Shown here: positions 28,258-36,864 of the stretch, one piece after another
How the letters are laid out: each line of letters opens with the position of its first letter
Numbering within the stretch: position 1 is the first letter of the stretch
Source of the DNA: Shewanella sp. 10N.286.48.A6
Lineage (GTDB): Bacteria; Pseudomonadota; Gammaproteobacteria; Enterobacterales; Shewanellaceae
DNA length: 64,000 bases
Direction: 5' to 3'
NCBI RefSeq assembly: GCF_002873135.1
Contig: NZ_MCVI01000029.1
Coordinates: 62,001 to 126,000, forward strand
Notes under the pieces: model-generated
What the model was told of the DNA's origin: nothing
What the model saw: the letters and a program-made list of their open reading frames with translations, nothing else
Database searches by the model: none
Made by a program: the position numbers and the translations under genes

Positions 28258-28992
28258 ATGGATAAGATGCTTTACACCGCAGCTGCTGGCGCAACAAGAA
28301 TTATGGAGGCGCAAGCTATACGCGCCAATAACCTTGCCAACGCGGATACTACTGGCTTCAAAGCTGATTTAGAACGCGTCAATGCTAAAGCGATTACCGC
28401 AACAGGTAACAGCTTACAAACCCGCGTATTAGCGCAAACTGAAAGCAGTGGTTTCAGTCAGCAATCTGGCGTACTCAACCCTACGGGCCGCACATTAGAT
28501 TTGGCCATCAGTGACCAAGGCTTATTCAGTGTCATGACTGCGGACGGTGAAGCATATACTCGCTCAGGTGTCGTTGTTCCTGATGCGCAGGGGCAACTCT
28601 CCATCGATGGACGCCTAGTCATGGGTGTAGATGGACCGATTGCTTTACCTGAATACCGCGAACTCTTTGTCGGTGATGATGGCCGAATTAGCATAATTGC
28701 AGATCAAAACGGTATTACAGAAGAAGTGGGCCAGCTCAAACTGGTAAATCCAGATCTAGACCAATTATCAAAAAGCCAAGATGGCTTATTTTACGGCGTT
28801 GATGGGCAACCACTACCGGCAGACAACACAGTGCAAGTGCGTAGTGGCTATCTTGAATCAAGCAACGTGCAAGCAGTGAGTGAATTGATTGCATCGATGG
28901 ATTTAACTCGCCAGTTTGAAGTGCAAGTCAAACTGATGCAAAGCGCTGAAAAGCTTGCTGAAACCGGTAATCGCCTATTGCGCGACGCTTAA
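28258..28992 (+). CDS. flgF: FlgF, proximal rod protein (lateral system)
   Basis: This 244-residue rod protein has the N-terminal motif ANNLANADTTGFKADL and GRTLDLAISDQGLFSV, and the closing VRSGYLESSNVQAVSELIAS. FlgF and FlgG are paralogues; length and position right after flgE and before flgG favour FlgF. Confidence 0.93.
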   Translation: MDKMLYTAAAGATRIMEAQAIRANNLANADTTGFKADLERVNAKAITATGNSLQTRVLAQTESSGFSQQSGVLNPTGRTLDLAISDQGLFSVMTADGEAYTRSGVVVPDAQGQLSIDGRLVMGVDGPIALPEYRELFVGDDGRISIIADQNGITEEVGQLKLVNPDLDQLSKSQDGLFYGVDGQPLPADNTVQVRSGYLESSNVQAVSELIASMDLTRQFEVQVKLMQSAEKLAETGNRLLRDA

Positions 28993-29064
28993 TGCTTCTT
29001 GATAAATAAAGTCGCATTAACCGCAGTTCAATTATCTCGAAAAGAATTTTAAAGGAACAACATC

Positions 29065-29850
29065 ATGCAGTCTGCATTATGGGTAAGTAAAACAGGTCTG
29101 GCCGCTCAAGACACCAAAATGACCACCATTGCCAACAACTTGGCAAACGTTAACACCACAGGTTTTAAACGAGACCGCGTGGCATTTAACGACCTGTTCT
29201 ATCAAGTGCAACGCCAACCGGGTGGCCAAGTCGATGAGCAAAACGAACTGCCTTCAGGCCTACAATTAGGTACGGGTACACGTGTTGCTGGCACTCAAAA
29301 AGTATTTACCACAGGCGACATGTTGACCACTGGCCAGCAACTTGACTTAGCCATTCAAGGTCAAGGTTTCTTCCAAATTGAAGAAGCTAACGGTGATTTA
29401 GGCTTTACCCGTGACGGTCAGTTTTTCCGCAGCAGCGATGGTTTAATGGTGACATCACAAGGGTTACCTTTGGTGCCAAATATTGAAATTCCAGATGAAG
29501 CATTAACGGTCACTATCGCCAATGACGGTCAAGTATCGGCGCAAATGGCAGGTCAAGCAGAAACCCAAGAGTTAGGTCAAATTACCTTGGTTAATTTCAC
29601 TAACCCTGCAGGTTTAGAAGCGCGCGGCGATAACTTATACCGTGAGACAGGTGCCTCAGGCGCTGCAATTGAAGGTATTGCTGGCGATGAAGCCATTGGC
29701 CAAATTCGTCAAGGTTCTCTTGAAGGCGCAAACGTCAATGTAGTTGAAGAAATGGTCGAAATGATTTCAACCCAACGTGCTTATGAAATGAATGCCAAAG
29801 TGGTCTCGTCAGCTGATGACATGTTGAAATTCTTGAACCAAGCACTGTAA
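29065..29850 (+). CDS. flgG: FlgG, distal rod protein (lateral system)
   Basis: FlgG makes the distal rod. The 261-residue protein opens MQSALWVSKTGLAAQDTKM, followed by the rod motif NNLANVNTTGFKRDR, and ends EMISTQRAYEMNAKVVSSAD, which is highly characteristic. It is 72 bases after flgF. Confidence 0.96.
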   Translation: MQSALWVSKTGLAAQDTKMTTIANNLANVNTTGFKRDRVAFNDLFYQVQRQPGGQVDEQNELPSGLQLGTGTRVAGTQKVFTTGDMLTTGQQLDLAIQGQGFFQIEEANGDLGFTRDGQFFRSSDGLMVTSQGLPLVPNIEIPDEALTVTIANDGQVSAQMAGQAETQELGQITLVNFTNPAGLEARGDNLYRETGASGAAIEGIAGDEAIGQIRQGSLEGANVNVVEEMVEMISTQRAYEMNAKVVSSADDMLKFLNQAL

Positions 29851-29896
29851 TCATATTTAGCTATTGAACCCGCACACTGATTGAATAAGGAATAAC

Positions 29897-30559
29897 ATGC
29901 GACATTGTTGGATAGCCATTGCACTGCTGCTTTCGGGTTGTGCATCACACTTCCCGGAACCAGAAACGGCGCCAGGCAAGCCTGAATGGGCACCACCAGA
30001 AATTGACTACAGTTTACCTGAAGCCAGTAATGGCAGTGTTTACCGTCAAGGTTATATGTTGACCTTATTCAAAGATAAACGCGCCTTTCGTGAAGGCGAT
30101 ATTTTAACGGTTTCATTAGAGGAAAAAACCTACTCCAGTAAGAAGGCTGACACCTCAACAAGTAAAGCAAGCTCGGGAGGTCTAAGTCTTGGTGCTTCCA
30201 ATGGTAGTAGCTCTATTAGCGGCGATGGCAGCGTTGATTCTGGTCGCTCTTTTAATGGCACAGGTTCAAGCACCCAGCAAAACCAATTAACGGGTTCTAT
30301 TACAGTGACGGTGGCAAAAGTATTACCTAATGGCGCACTGCTTATCCGTGGTGAAAAATGGCTACGCTTAAATCAAGGCGATGAGTTTTTGCGTTTGTTA
30401 GGCCTGATCCGTACCGAAGATATTGGTAATGACAACACCATTTCATCACAACGTATTGCAGACGCCAGAATTATTTATGGTGGTCAGGGCGCAATTTCAG
30501 ACAGCAACCAAATGGGGTGGGCATCGCGTTACTTCAGCAGCCCATGGTTCCCGTTATGA
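29897..30559 (+). CDS. flgH: FlgH, L-ring lipoprotein (lateral system)
   Basis: FlgH forms the outer-membrane L-ring. The 220-residue protein has a lipoprotein signal peptide (lipobox LSGC, Cys 15), the FlgH segment LFKDKRAFREGDILTVSLEE, a Ser/Gly-rich loop, and the end QGAISDSNQMGWASRYFSSP. The FlgH, FlgI and FlgA set shows that this flagellum crosses a Gram-negative outer membrane. Confidence 0.95.
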   Translation: MRHCWIAIALLLSGCASHFPEPETAPGKPEWAPPEIDYSLPEASNGSVYRQGYMLTLFKDKRAFREGDILTVSLEEKTYSSKKADTSTSKASSGGLSLGASNGSSSISGDGSVDSGRSFNGTGSSTQQNQLTGSITVTVAKVLPNGALLIRGEKWLRLNQGDEFLRLLGLIRTEDIGNDNTISSQRIADARIIYGGQGAISDSNQMGWASRYFSSPWFPL

Positions 30560-30610
30560 AGCTAACTCACAATATACAGTCACACCAAATACTGACACTG
30601 CAAGAACACA

Positions 30611-30634
30611 TTGCCTGTATTAACCGACAGGCAA
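30611..30634 (+). repeat. Inverted repeat next to the flgI ribosome binding site
   Basis: TTGCCTGT and ACAGGCAA form a perfect 8-base stem with an 8-base loop. Its 3' arm ends at the first bases of the AAGGAG ribosome binding site of flgI. It may tune flgI translation or mark an mRNA end; no T-run follows, so a terminator is unlikely. Confidence 0.6.
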
Positions 30635-30644
30635 GGAGCACAAC

Positions 30645-31790
30645 ATGAAACAAGCCATCGCGTTTTGCGCTAGCTTAATGATAGCGGTACTGTCATTTCA
30701 GCAAACCGCAGTCGCTCAAACAGAGCAGACGGTTCAACATCGTTATCTAATGGATATTGTCGATGTACAAGGTATCCGTGATAACCAATTAGTCGGCTAT
30801 GGACTTGTGGTGGGTTTAGATGGCAGTGGTGATCGCAACCAAGTGAAATTTACCAGCCAATCTATTGTCAACATGCTGAAACAGTTTGGCGTACAAATTG
30901 ATGATAAAACCGACCCTAAATTAAAAAACGTTGCCGCCGTTGCAGTGCACGCCAATATTCCACCATTGGCTAGCCCAGGCCAAAGCATTGACGTCACAGT
31001 GTCATCCCTGGGTGATGCTAAAAGTTTACGTGGCGGTACGCTATTAATGACCCCTATGCGTGCTATCGATGGTGAAGTCTATGCCGTAGCCCAGGGTAAC
31101 TTGGTCGTTGGTGGTATTTCAGCTGAAGGCCGAAATGGCACCTCCATGACCATCAATGTACCTACGGTAGGTAAAATACCTAACGGGGCATTATTAGAAG
31201 CTGAAATTCACAGTAACTTCAATGAAGGTGAGCATATTGTACTTAACCTGCGTGAGCCAAGTTTTAAAACTGCCCGCAATATTGAGCGCGCCGTAAACGA
31301 CTTATTCGGCCCCAATGTTGCTGAAGCAGATAACAGTGCCAAGGTGTTAGTCAGAGCGCCACAGTCAAACCGCGAACGCGTAACCTTCATGTCGATTTTA
31401 GAAGAGTTACAAATAGAGCAAGGGCGTAAGTCGCCTCGGGTTGTGTTTAATAGCCGTACTGGCACCGTCGTGATGGGCGGTAATGTCGTAGTGCGTAAAG
31501 CCGCGGTCAGTCATGGCAATTTAGTGGTTTCTATTGTTGAAAGTGAATTTGTCAGCCAACCTAATGCACCGTTTATGGGTCAAGGCCAAGGCGAGACCGT
31601 CGTGGGTAGCGACAGCGAAATCAATATCGATACCGGTGATGGACACATGTTTGTGTGGCCAGAAGGTATCGCACTCAACGATGTTGTTAGAGCGGTGAAT
31701 AGCTTAGGCGCCTCACCAATGGATTTAATGGCCATCTTACAAGCGCTCAAAGAAGCGGGCGCCCTTGAAGCCGAATTAGTGGTGATTTAA
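30645..31790 (+). CDS. flgI: FlgI, P-ring protein (lateral system)
   Basis: FlgI forms the periplasmic P-ring around the rod. The 381-residue protein has a signal peptide ending near TAVA, the segment [20 protein letters not shown], then [18 protein letters not shown], and the end [19 protein letters not shown]. Its stop overlaps the flgJ start by one base. Confidence 0.96.
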   Translation: MKQAIAFCASLMIAVLSFQQTAVAQTEQTVQHRYLMDIVDVQGIRDNQLVGYGLVVGLDGSGDRNQVKFTSQSIVNMLKQFGVQIDDKTDPKLKNVAAVAVHANIPPLASPGQSIDVTVSSLGDAKSLRGGTLLMTPMRAIDGEVYAVAQGNLVVGGISAEGRNGTSMTINVPTVGKIPNGALLEAEIHSNFNEGEHIVLNLREPSFKTARNIERAVNDLFGPNVAEADNSAKVLVRAPQSNRERVTFMSILEELQIEQGRKSPRVVFNSRTGTVVMGGNVVVRKAAVSHGNLVVSIVESEFVSQPNAPFMGQGQGETVVGSDSEINIDTGDGHMFVWPEGIALNDVVRAVNSLGASPMDLMAILQALKEAGALEAELVVI

Positions 31791-32248
31791 TGAAATTAGA
31801 TAATAATCACGGTTACTTAAATAACCTCAATGCTGCAGAACTGATTGAAGCCAACGGTGAACTTGGTGCGCTTGAAGCTGTCAGTCAGCAATTTGAAACC
31901 CAGTTTTTACAAACAGTGCTCAAGCAAATGCGTTCAGCATCTGATGTCATGGCAGATAAAGACAGCCCGTTATCATCACAAAATGATGGCATGTATCGTG
32001 ACTGGCATGATGCCGAATTAGCCGGCCGCTTAAGCCAACTACAAAGCACAGGTCTTGCCAGTGTGATGACCAAACAATTATCTGCCGGACTTCAGTCTGG
32101 TGCTGATGTTGTCGCTTCTAATAACCACATTAAGCCAATGAATACTTCTGCTGAAAATAGCGCAGAAAATACGGTTAAGCCAGTGGTCAATACCACGGCA
32201 ATGCAGCCAGCACTAAATATTCCAGTGATGGCAAAATCGGCTAAATAG
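31790..32248 (+). CDS. flgJ: FlgJ, rod-cap protein without muramidase domain (lateral system)
   Basis: The 152-residue protein corresponds only to the N-terminal rod-cap domain of FlgJ (FETQFLQTVLKQMRSASDVM, then DWHDAELAGRLSQL and STGLASVMTKQL). The C-terminal glucosaminidase domain of ~170 residues found in many primary-system FlgJ proteins is absent; instead a low-complexity tail of ~45 residues follows. Single-domain FlgJ is common in other groups, and this is probably normal for a lateral system. A separate cell-wall hydrolase must then open the wall. Confidence 0.9.
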   Translation: MKLDNNHGYLNNLNAAELIEANGELGALEAVSQQFETQFLQTVLKQMRSASDVMADKDSPLSSQNDGMYRDWHDAELAGRLSQLQSTGLASVMTKQLSAGLQSGADVVASNNHIKPMNTSAENSAENTVKPVVNTTAMQPALNIPVMAKSAK

Positions 32249-32307
32249 TGTCTACCCCCTAGAACGCGATAATCAGCCTTAAAAGGCGTGAAATAAGGAT
32301 TACATCA

Positions 32308-33675
32308 ATGAGCATGCTCAATATTGGTATGACAGGCATTAATGCCAGTATGGCATCGTTAAATGCCACATCTAATAACATTGCTAATGCAATGGTACCT
32401 GGCTATTCACGTCAGCAAGTGATGATGAGCTCAATCGGCGGCACCGCCTATGGCGGGGGTGCTGGTGTTATGGTCGATGGCGTTCGTCGTATTTCAGATC
32501 AATATGAAGTGGCTCAATTATGGAAGACCACCAGTGACGTAGGCTTTTCAAATGTTCAAGCCAGCTATTTTACTCAAGCAGAACAAATTTTTGGCTCTGA
32601 AGGTAATAATATTTCCGCCGGATTAGACTTATTGTTTGCTTCATTAAACTCAGCCATGGAGCAACCGAATGAGATTGCCCATCGTCAAAGTGTATTAAAT
32701 GAATCACGCGCCCTCAGCCAACGTTTTAATTCAATTAGTGATGGTTTGAATGCGCAAATCAATCAAGTTGAAGGTCAAATTGGCGCATCAACCAAAGAGG
32801 TCAACGCATTACTGGATACGATATCCAGCTATAATGCCGACATCCAATCTGCTGGCAGTAACCCACCACTATCGTTACTTGATGCACGTGATGCCGCCAT
32901 TGATGATTTAGCGGTCATCGTCGATATCCGTGTGGTTGAAGATTCACAAGGGATGAAAAATATATCCTTATCCGCAGGCCAACCTTTGGTTGCGGGGACA
33001 AAGTCGTCAACGCTTAGCACCACGCCAGACCCTGCTAATCCGCAATTTAGCCAAGTAAGTATTCAGTTTGGCCAATCATCATTCCCTATTGACGCAAGTA
33101 CTGGCGGTAGTTTGGGGGCGATGCTGGATTATCGCGAAAGCAGCTTAGCTGAATCAACAGAATTTATTAATGAATTAGCGCAAACCTTTGCAGATGAATT
33201 CAATGACGTTTTACGTCAAGGTACAGATTTAAATGGTAATACCCCAACAATAGACCTATTCAGCTACGACCCATCAAACCCAGCAGGTACCTTAAAGGTC
33301 AACAGCGACTTTACCGCTGAGATGCTGGCATTTGGCAAAGATGGTACTCCAGGTGATAACGACAACTTAAAAGACTTAGTCGATCTGGCCGGTAAAGAGT
33401 TCACCTTTGACTCTATGGGCGTTACGACCAATATGGGTGATGCGTTTGCCAGTAAAATTGGCCAGTTAGGGTCAGCGTCACGTCAAGCGCAAATGGAGCA
33501 AGAAACAGCGGCAAAGTTGCAGATGGAAGCACAATCACAGTGGGCTAGCACCAGTGGCGTCAGCATGGATGAAGAAGGGGTTAACCTAATCATCTATCAG
33601 CAGTCTTATCAAGCCAATGCCAAGGTCATTTCAACGTCTGACCAATTGTTCCAAACCTTATTAAACTCTATCTAA
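32308..33675 (+). CDS. flgK: FlgK, hook-filament junction protein HAP1 (lateral system)
   Basis: FlgK is the first hook-associated protein. The 455-residue protein has the rod/hook motif SNNIANAMVPGYSRQQV at its N-terminus, then LDLLFASLNSAMEQPNE, and a C-terminus with GVSMDEEGVNLIIYQQSYQA and NAKVISTSDQLFQTLLNSI. A CGATAA-containing stretch at 32265-32272 resembles a sigma-28 -10 element but lacks a -35 match, so I do not call a promoter. Confidence 0.95.
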   Translation: MSMLNIGMTGINASMASLNATSNNIANAMVPGYSRQQVMMSSIGGTAYGGGAGVMVDGVRRISDQYEVAQLWKTTSDVGFSNVQASYFTQAEQIFGSEGNNISAGLDLLFASLNSAMEQPNEIAHRQSVLNESRALSQRFNSISDGLNAQINQVEGQIGASTKEVNALLDTISSYNADIQSAGSNPPLSLLDARDAAIDDLAVIVDIRVVEDSQGMKNISLSAGQPLVAGTKSSTLSTTPDPANPQFSQVSIQFGQSSFPIDASTGGSLGAMLDYRESSLAESTEFINELAQTFADEFNDVLRQGTDLNGNTPTIDLFSYDPSNPAGTLKVNSDFTAEMLAFGKDGTPGDNDNLKDLVDLAGKEFTFDSMGVTTNMGDAFASKIGQLGSASRQAQMEQETAAKLQMEAQSQWASTSGVSMDEEGVNLIIYQQSYQANAKVISTSDQLFQTLLNSI

Positions 33676-33691
33676 TTGAAGGAAGTCTGTT

Positions 33692-34609
33692 ATGCGCGTT
33701 AGCATGATGAATATGTACAGCAACAACCTGCAAAGCATGCAGAATCTAACCAGCGATGTAGCTAGGGTTAACCAGCAAATGGCCACGGGTAAGTCGATAC
33801 TACGCCCATCAGACGACCCAATTGGCGCAGCTAAGGTGGTGACGACTCAACGTGACTTAGCCTCAACCTCTCAGTACCTAAAAAATACTGAATCATTAAG
33901 TACCAGCCTAGACCGCTCTGAAACGTATCTTTCAAGCATGACGAACCTACAATCAAGAATGCGTGAAATAACCATTGGTGCCAATAATGGTGCGCTTTCA
34001 CCTGAAGACAGAGCAGCGTATGCCGCTGAATTAGAAGAACTATTAGAATCATTTGTGGATGTCACCAATGCCAAAGATGATGGCGGCAACTACTTATTCT
34101 CAGGTAACAAGACCGATACCCCACCGATTGGTGTTGATGAAAATGGCGACTATTTCTATCAAGGTGATGATTCACAACGTGAAGTACAAATTTCGGGTTC
34201 ATCATGGATGACTGGCAATGTTACCGCAGCAGACTTTATGTTCTCTACTGGTGGCACTGATGTTTTAAACCAAACTAAGCAGTTTATTGATGTGCTTAAT
34301 GACCCTAGTTTAGCCCCAGGCGACCCCGCATTTGGTGATGCTGCTGATGACATGATGCAAGCATTAGATGACTCATTAGCCGGAGTCAGTGGCGCTATTA
34401 CTGACATTGGTGGCAAGCAAAACGCGATAGCGTTAATGCAAACCTCTCACAACGAGCGGATTTTATTCAATGAAGAAGTCATTGGTGAAACCGAAGGCTT
34501 AGATTATGCCCAAGCCACCGCTGAATTTAATTTGAAGTTGACCACACTCCAAGTAACCCAACAATCATTTGTACAGGTAAGTCAGTTATCATTGTTCAAC
34601 CACATCTAA
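33692..34609 (+). CDS. flgL: FlgL, hook-filament junction protein HAP3 (lateral system)
   Basis: FlgL joins FlgK to the filament. The 305-residue protein is flagellin-like at both ends: MRVSMMNMYSNNLQSMQNL, VNQQMATGKSILRPSDDPIG and, at the end, FNLKLTTLQVTQQSFVQVSQ. It lies 17 bases after flgK. Confidence 0.94.
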   Translation: MRVSMMNMYSNNLQSMQNLTSDVARVNQQMATGKSILRPSDDPIGAAKVVTTQRDLASTSQYLKNTESLSTSLDRSETYLSSMTNLQSRMREITIGANNGALSPEDRAAYAAELEELLESFVDVTNAKDDGGNYLFSGNKTDTPPIGVDENGDYFYQGDDSQREVQISGSSWMTGNVTAADFMFSTGGTDVLNQTKQFIDVLNDPSLAPGDPAFGDAADDMMQALDDSLAGVSGAITDIGGKQNAIALMQTSHNERILFNEEVIGETEGLDYAQATAEFNLKLTTLQVTQQSFVQVSQLSLFNHI

Positions 34610-34626
34610 ATTAGCTAGAAGACACA

Positions 34627-35652
34627 ATGCTTAAAGGAATTTCGGAAAGCCTCAACGTACTGCAGCGCAACCAAACGGTCGCGCCTGCACCTACTGCTGT
34701 GTCTGATAGTCAACCGGCTAGGATTGCACCTAGCCCTTCAATATCGAGCCACCGTTTAGCCAGTTACCAAAAGTGGGCTAAAGTGACTCAAGGTCAACAT
34801 GCGATTTCGGCTAACCAAGTGGCAGAGCAAGGCTTACTTAAAGTCTCGCAACTGCTCAAAAAGTTGCAGCAACCATTACAAAAATCCAGCAGTCAAACTG
34901 GCTTAACTGAATCCCAAAGTGAGAGTGCTAAACAAATTCAACAGCAATTAATCGCCGTTGATATTAGTTACCAACAGCAACCTCTCGTGGATCATCAGTT
35001 CAACCTGATTAATGCTAATCGCCCGGCTGCGAAACATTACTTTCAGCTAAAATCAGTGGATTTGCTTGGGGTTAAAACCCGAGATGAACGTATCACAGTA
35101 CAATATGGCGACCAGCACGCACGGGCACATTTACCTGCCCATCAAAATAGTTTGTATCTTGCTAAGCAATTAACCACCGCCTTTAAAGACATCGGCATTG
35201 CAGTCCAAGCGCCAGCGCGCGATTCGGCCATGCTAAGCACTAACCACCAGAACTGGCAGCAAATTCAATCTGGCTTACTCATGTCAGGCCAAGGACAGCG
35301 CTTACCCGCAGGCGATGCGAGAACCGTTAAAGTAGTTGAAATACTCTCATGGCAAGACCCCAAAGAGTGGCGCTTTAGCACCCCACAAGATATCAAACAA
35401 ACCGCCGCTAAAGTGGCTAAAACCCAGCAAAAAGTGAACCAACAAATTGGCGAGCTGCGCTCCAGTCAGCTCAATATTCAGCAGCAACTTAAACGCGCCC
35501 ATCAGCATCAGCTGCAACAAGGCTCTGTTGAGCACAGCATGGCCAAATTAAACCAATTAATGCAACCGACGCCATTTTATTCACAAGTTACTTCACTGAT
35601 GGCGCAAGCCAATGTCAGCCGCGACCATGTGTCTTCAATATTAAAAGACTAA
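34627..35652 (+). CDS. LafW-like protein of the lateral flagellar cluster, function unknown
   Basis: This 341-residue Gln-rich, soluble protein starts 18 bases after flgL. It has no signal peptide or membrane segment. It shows a possible domain in the middle (YFQLKSVDLLGVKTRDERIT, then HQNSLYLAKQLTTAFKDIGI) that resembles the flagellin-hypervariable/hook-associated type only loosely, and helical Gln-rich ends. In Vibrio and the E. coli Flag-2 cluster, lafW lies between flgL and lafA and is described as a putative hook-associated protein; the position here is the same. The identity is inferred mainly from position. Confidence 0.5.
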   Translation: MLKGISESLNVLQRNQTVAPAPTAVSDSQPARIAPSPSISSHRLASYQKWAKVTQGQHAISANQVAEQGLLKVSQLLKKLQQPLQKSSSQTGLTESQSESAKQIQQQLIAVDISYQQQPLVDHQFNLINANRPAAKHYFQLKSVDLLGVKTRDERITVQYGDQHARAHLPAHQNSLYLAKQLTTAFKDIGIAVQAPARDSAMLSTNHQNWQQIQSGLLMSGQGQRLPAGDARTVKVVEILSWQDPKEWRFSTPQDIKQTAAKVAKTQQKVNQQIGELRSSQLNIQQQLKRAHQHQLQQGSVEHSMAKLNQLMQPTPFYSQVTSLMAQANVSRDHVSSILKD

Positions 35653-35936
35653 CTCTTTAGGTCTCGCTGCTTTTAAGTGGCTTAATGATTCATTAATCAA
35701 GCCACTCACATCAAATAAATAGCCTTAGGTTAACTATCGGCTCATACATCATCATAGTTCAGACTCTTTACTCATTGAATATTATTCGTCTTTAAATCAT
35801 CAATTCAAGATACTGATTTTATTAGGTAATAAAAAAAGTAATGTGATATTTTTCAAGTTTGATTCAGTTTCGATTTATAGGGTCGTTTTAATTATTTAGA
35901 GCAACAACACAATCTGAAACTTTTAAGGAATGAATC
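35653..35936 (+). other. lafA upstream region with an inverted repeat
   Basis: These 284 bases precede the flagellin gene. GTGGC (35677-35681) and GCCAC (35701-35705) flank a near-palindrome (TTAATGATTCATTAA); there is no T-run, so it may be a weak transcript end. A possible sigma-28 site, TCAAGTTT (35853-35860) followed by CGATTTAT (35871-35878), has a spacing about 3 bases short of the usual one. AAGGAATG precedes the lafA start. Confidence 0.4.
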
Positions 35937-36734
35937 ATGTTATCTGTACATACCAATAACGCTTCAAACATCGCGCAAAACTCTATCTCTAATAATAACA
36001 ACTTAATGACTAACGCGATGGAGCGTTTATCTACCGGTCTGCGTATTAACAGCTCTGCTGATGATGCTGCAGGTCTGCAAATTGCTACTCGTTTAAATGC
36101 TAACGTCACCGGTATGGAGCAAGCGAGCCGTAATGTTAACGATGCAAGCTCTATGCTACAAACTGCTGATGGTGCGTTAGAAGAGCTAACTAACATCGGA
36201 ATGCGTCAAAAAGAGCTTGCGACACAAGCAGCCAACGGCGTGAACTCAGCTGAAGATTTAAAAGCACTTGACAATGAATTCCAAGAGTTAACGAAAGAAG
36301 TTACTCGTATTGTTGACAACACAGAGTACGGCGGAAGCAAGTTATTTGATTCACTAACTGCTGGTGTGAAATTCCAAATCGGTGCTGATGCAACTGAAAT
36401 TTTAGACGTCACAATCGACAAAACAAATTTTGCCGGTGTCACTGGCGATCTCAAAACAGGTGCTACTGCAGCTATTACCGCAGTAGATACATTTATTGAT
36501 GCTGTTGGTGCAGAACGCTCCACCCTAGGTGCTAACGTTAACCGTTTAGGTCACACTGCTTCTAACCTTGCTAACGTGACTGAAAACACCAAAGAAGCTG
36601 CCGGTCGTATTATGGATGCCGATTTCGCGGTTGAATCAGCTAACATGACTAAAAACCAGTTATTAGTACAAGCGGGTACGACAGTACTGTCTAACGCTAA
36701 CCAAAACACTGGTTTAGTGATGGGTCTACTATAA
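35937..36734 (+). CDS. lafA: LafA, lateral flagellin
   Basis: LafA is the filament subunit. The 265-residue protein has the D0/D1 flagellin ends: MERLSTGLRINSSADDAAGL near residue 27 and the C-terminal MDADFAVESANMTKNQLLVQ followed by AGTTVLSNANQNTGLVMGLL. The variable middle is short, as in other lateral flagellins. It follows the LafW-like gene after 284 bases and is followed by a terminator. A flagellin lysine methylase is encoded next to it, so lysines on its surface may be methylated. Confidence 0.96.
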   Translation: MLSVHTNNASNIAQNSISNNNNLMTNAMERLSTGLRINSSADDAAGLQIATRLNANVTGMEQASRNVNDASSMLQTADGALEELTNIGMRQKELATQAANGVNSAEDLKALDNEFQELTKEVTRIVDNTEYGGSKLFDSLTAGVKFQIGADATEILDVTIDKTNFAGVTGDLKTGATAAITAVDTFIDAVGAERSTLGANVNRLGHTASNLANVTENTKEAAGRIMDADFAVESANMTKNQLLVQAGTTVLSNANQNTGLVMGLL

Positions 36735-36742
36735 TAATTAGC

Positions 36743-36787
36743 AATGTAACAATTACTAATGTAACAGTTGCTAATGTAGCTGTTATC
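36743..36787 (+). repeat. Three tandem 15-base imperfect repeats after lafA
   Basis: AATGTAACAATTACT, AATGTAACAGTTGCT and AATGTAGCTGTTATC lie head to tail between the lafA stop and its terminator. Their role is unknown. Confidence 0.65.
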
Positions 36788-36790
36788 ATC

Positions 36791-36816
36791 AAAGGGCCAA
36801 ATGGCCCTTTTTTATT
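36791..36816 (+). terminator. Terminator of lafA
   Basis: AAAGGGCCA / TGGCCCTTT with a short loop followed by a T-run. It also lies at the end of the leftward fliB-like gene and could serve both. Confidence 0.85.
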
Positions 36817-36864
36817 TGCTCAATATTATTCATAAAAAGCTAATACAACTAATACAACAGCAAC

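Noticed and set aside
32265..32272. CGCGATAA before flgK as a sigma-28 -10 element
   Set aside because: Six of eight bases match but no -35 element lies at the right distance.
35734..35741. Leftward GCCGATAG resembling a sigma-28 -10 element
   Set aside because: It points away from lafA into the LafW-like gene and has no good -35 element.
35853..35878. Sigma-28 promoter of lafA
   Set aside because: TCAAGTTT and CGATTTAT are similar to the consensus, but spacing is about 3 bases short; kept only as a note in the region entry.
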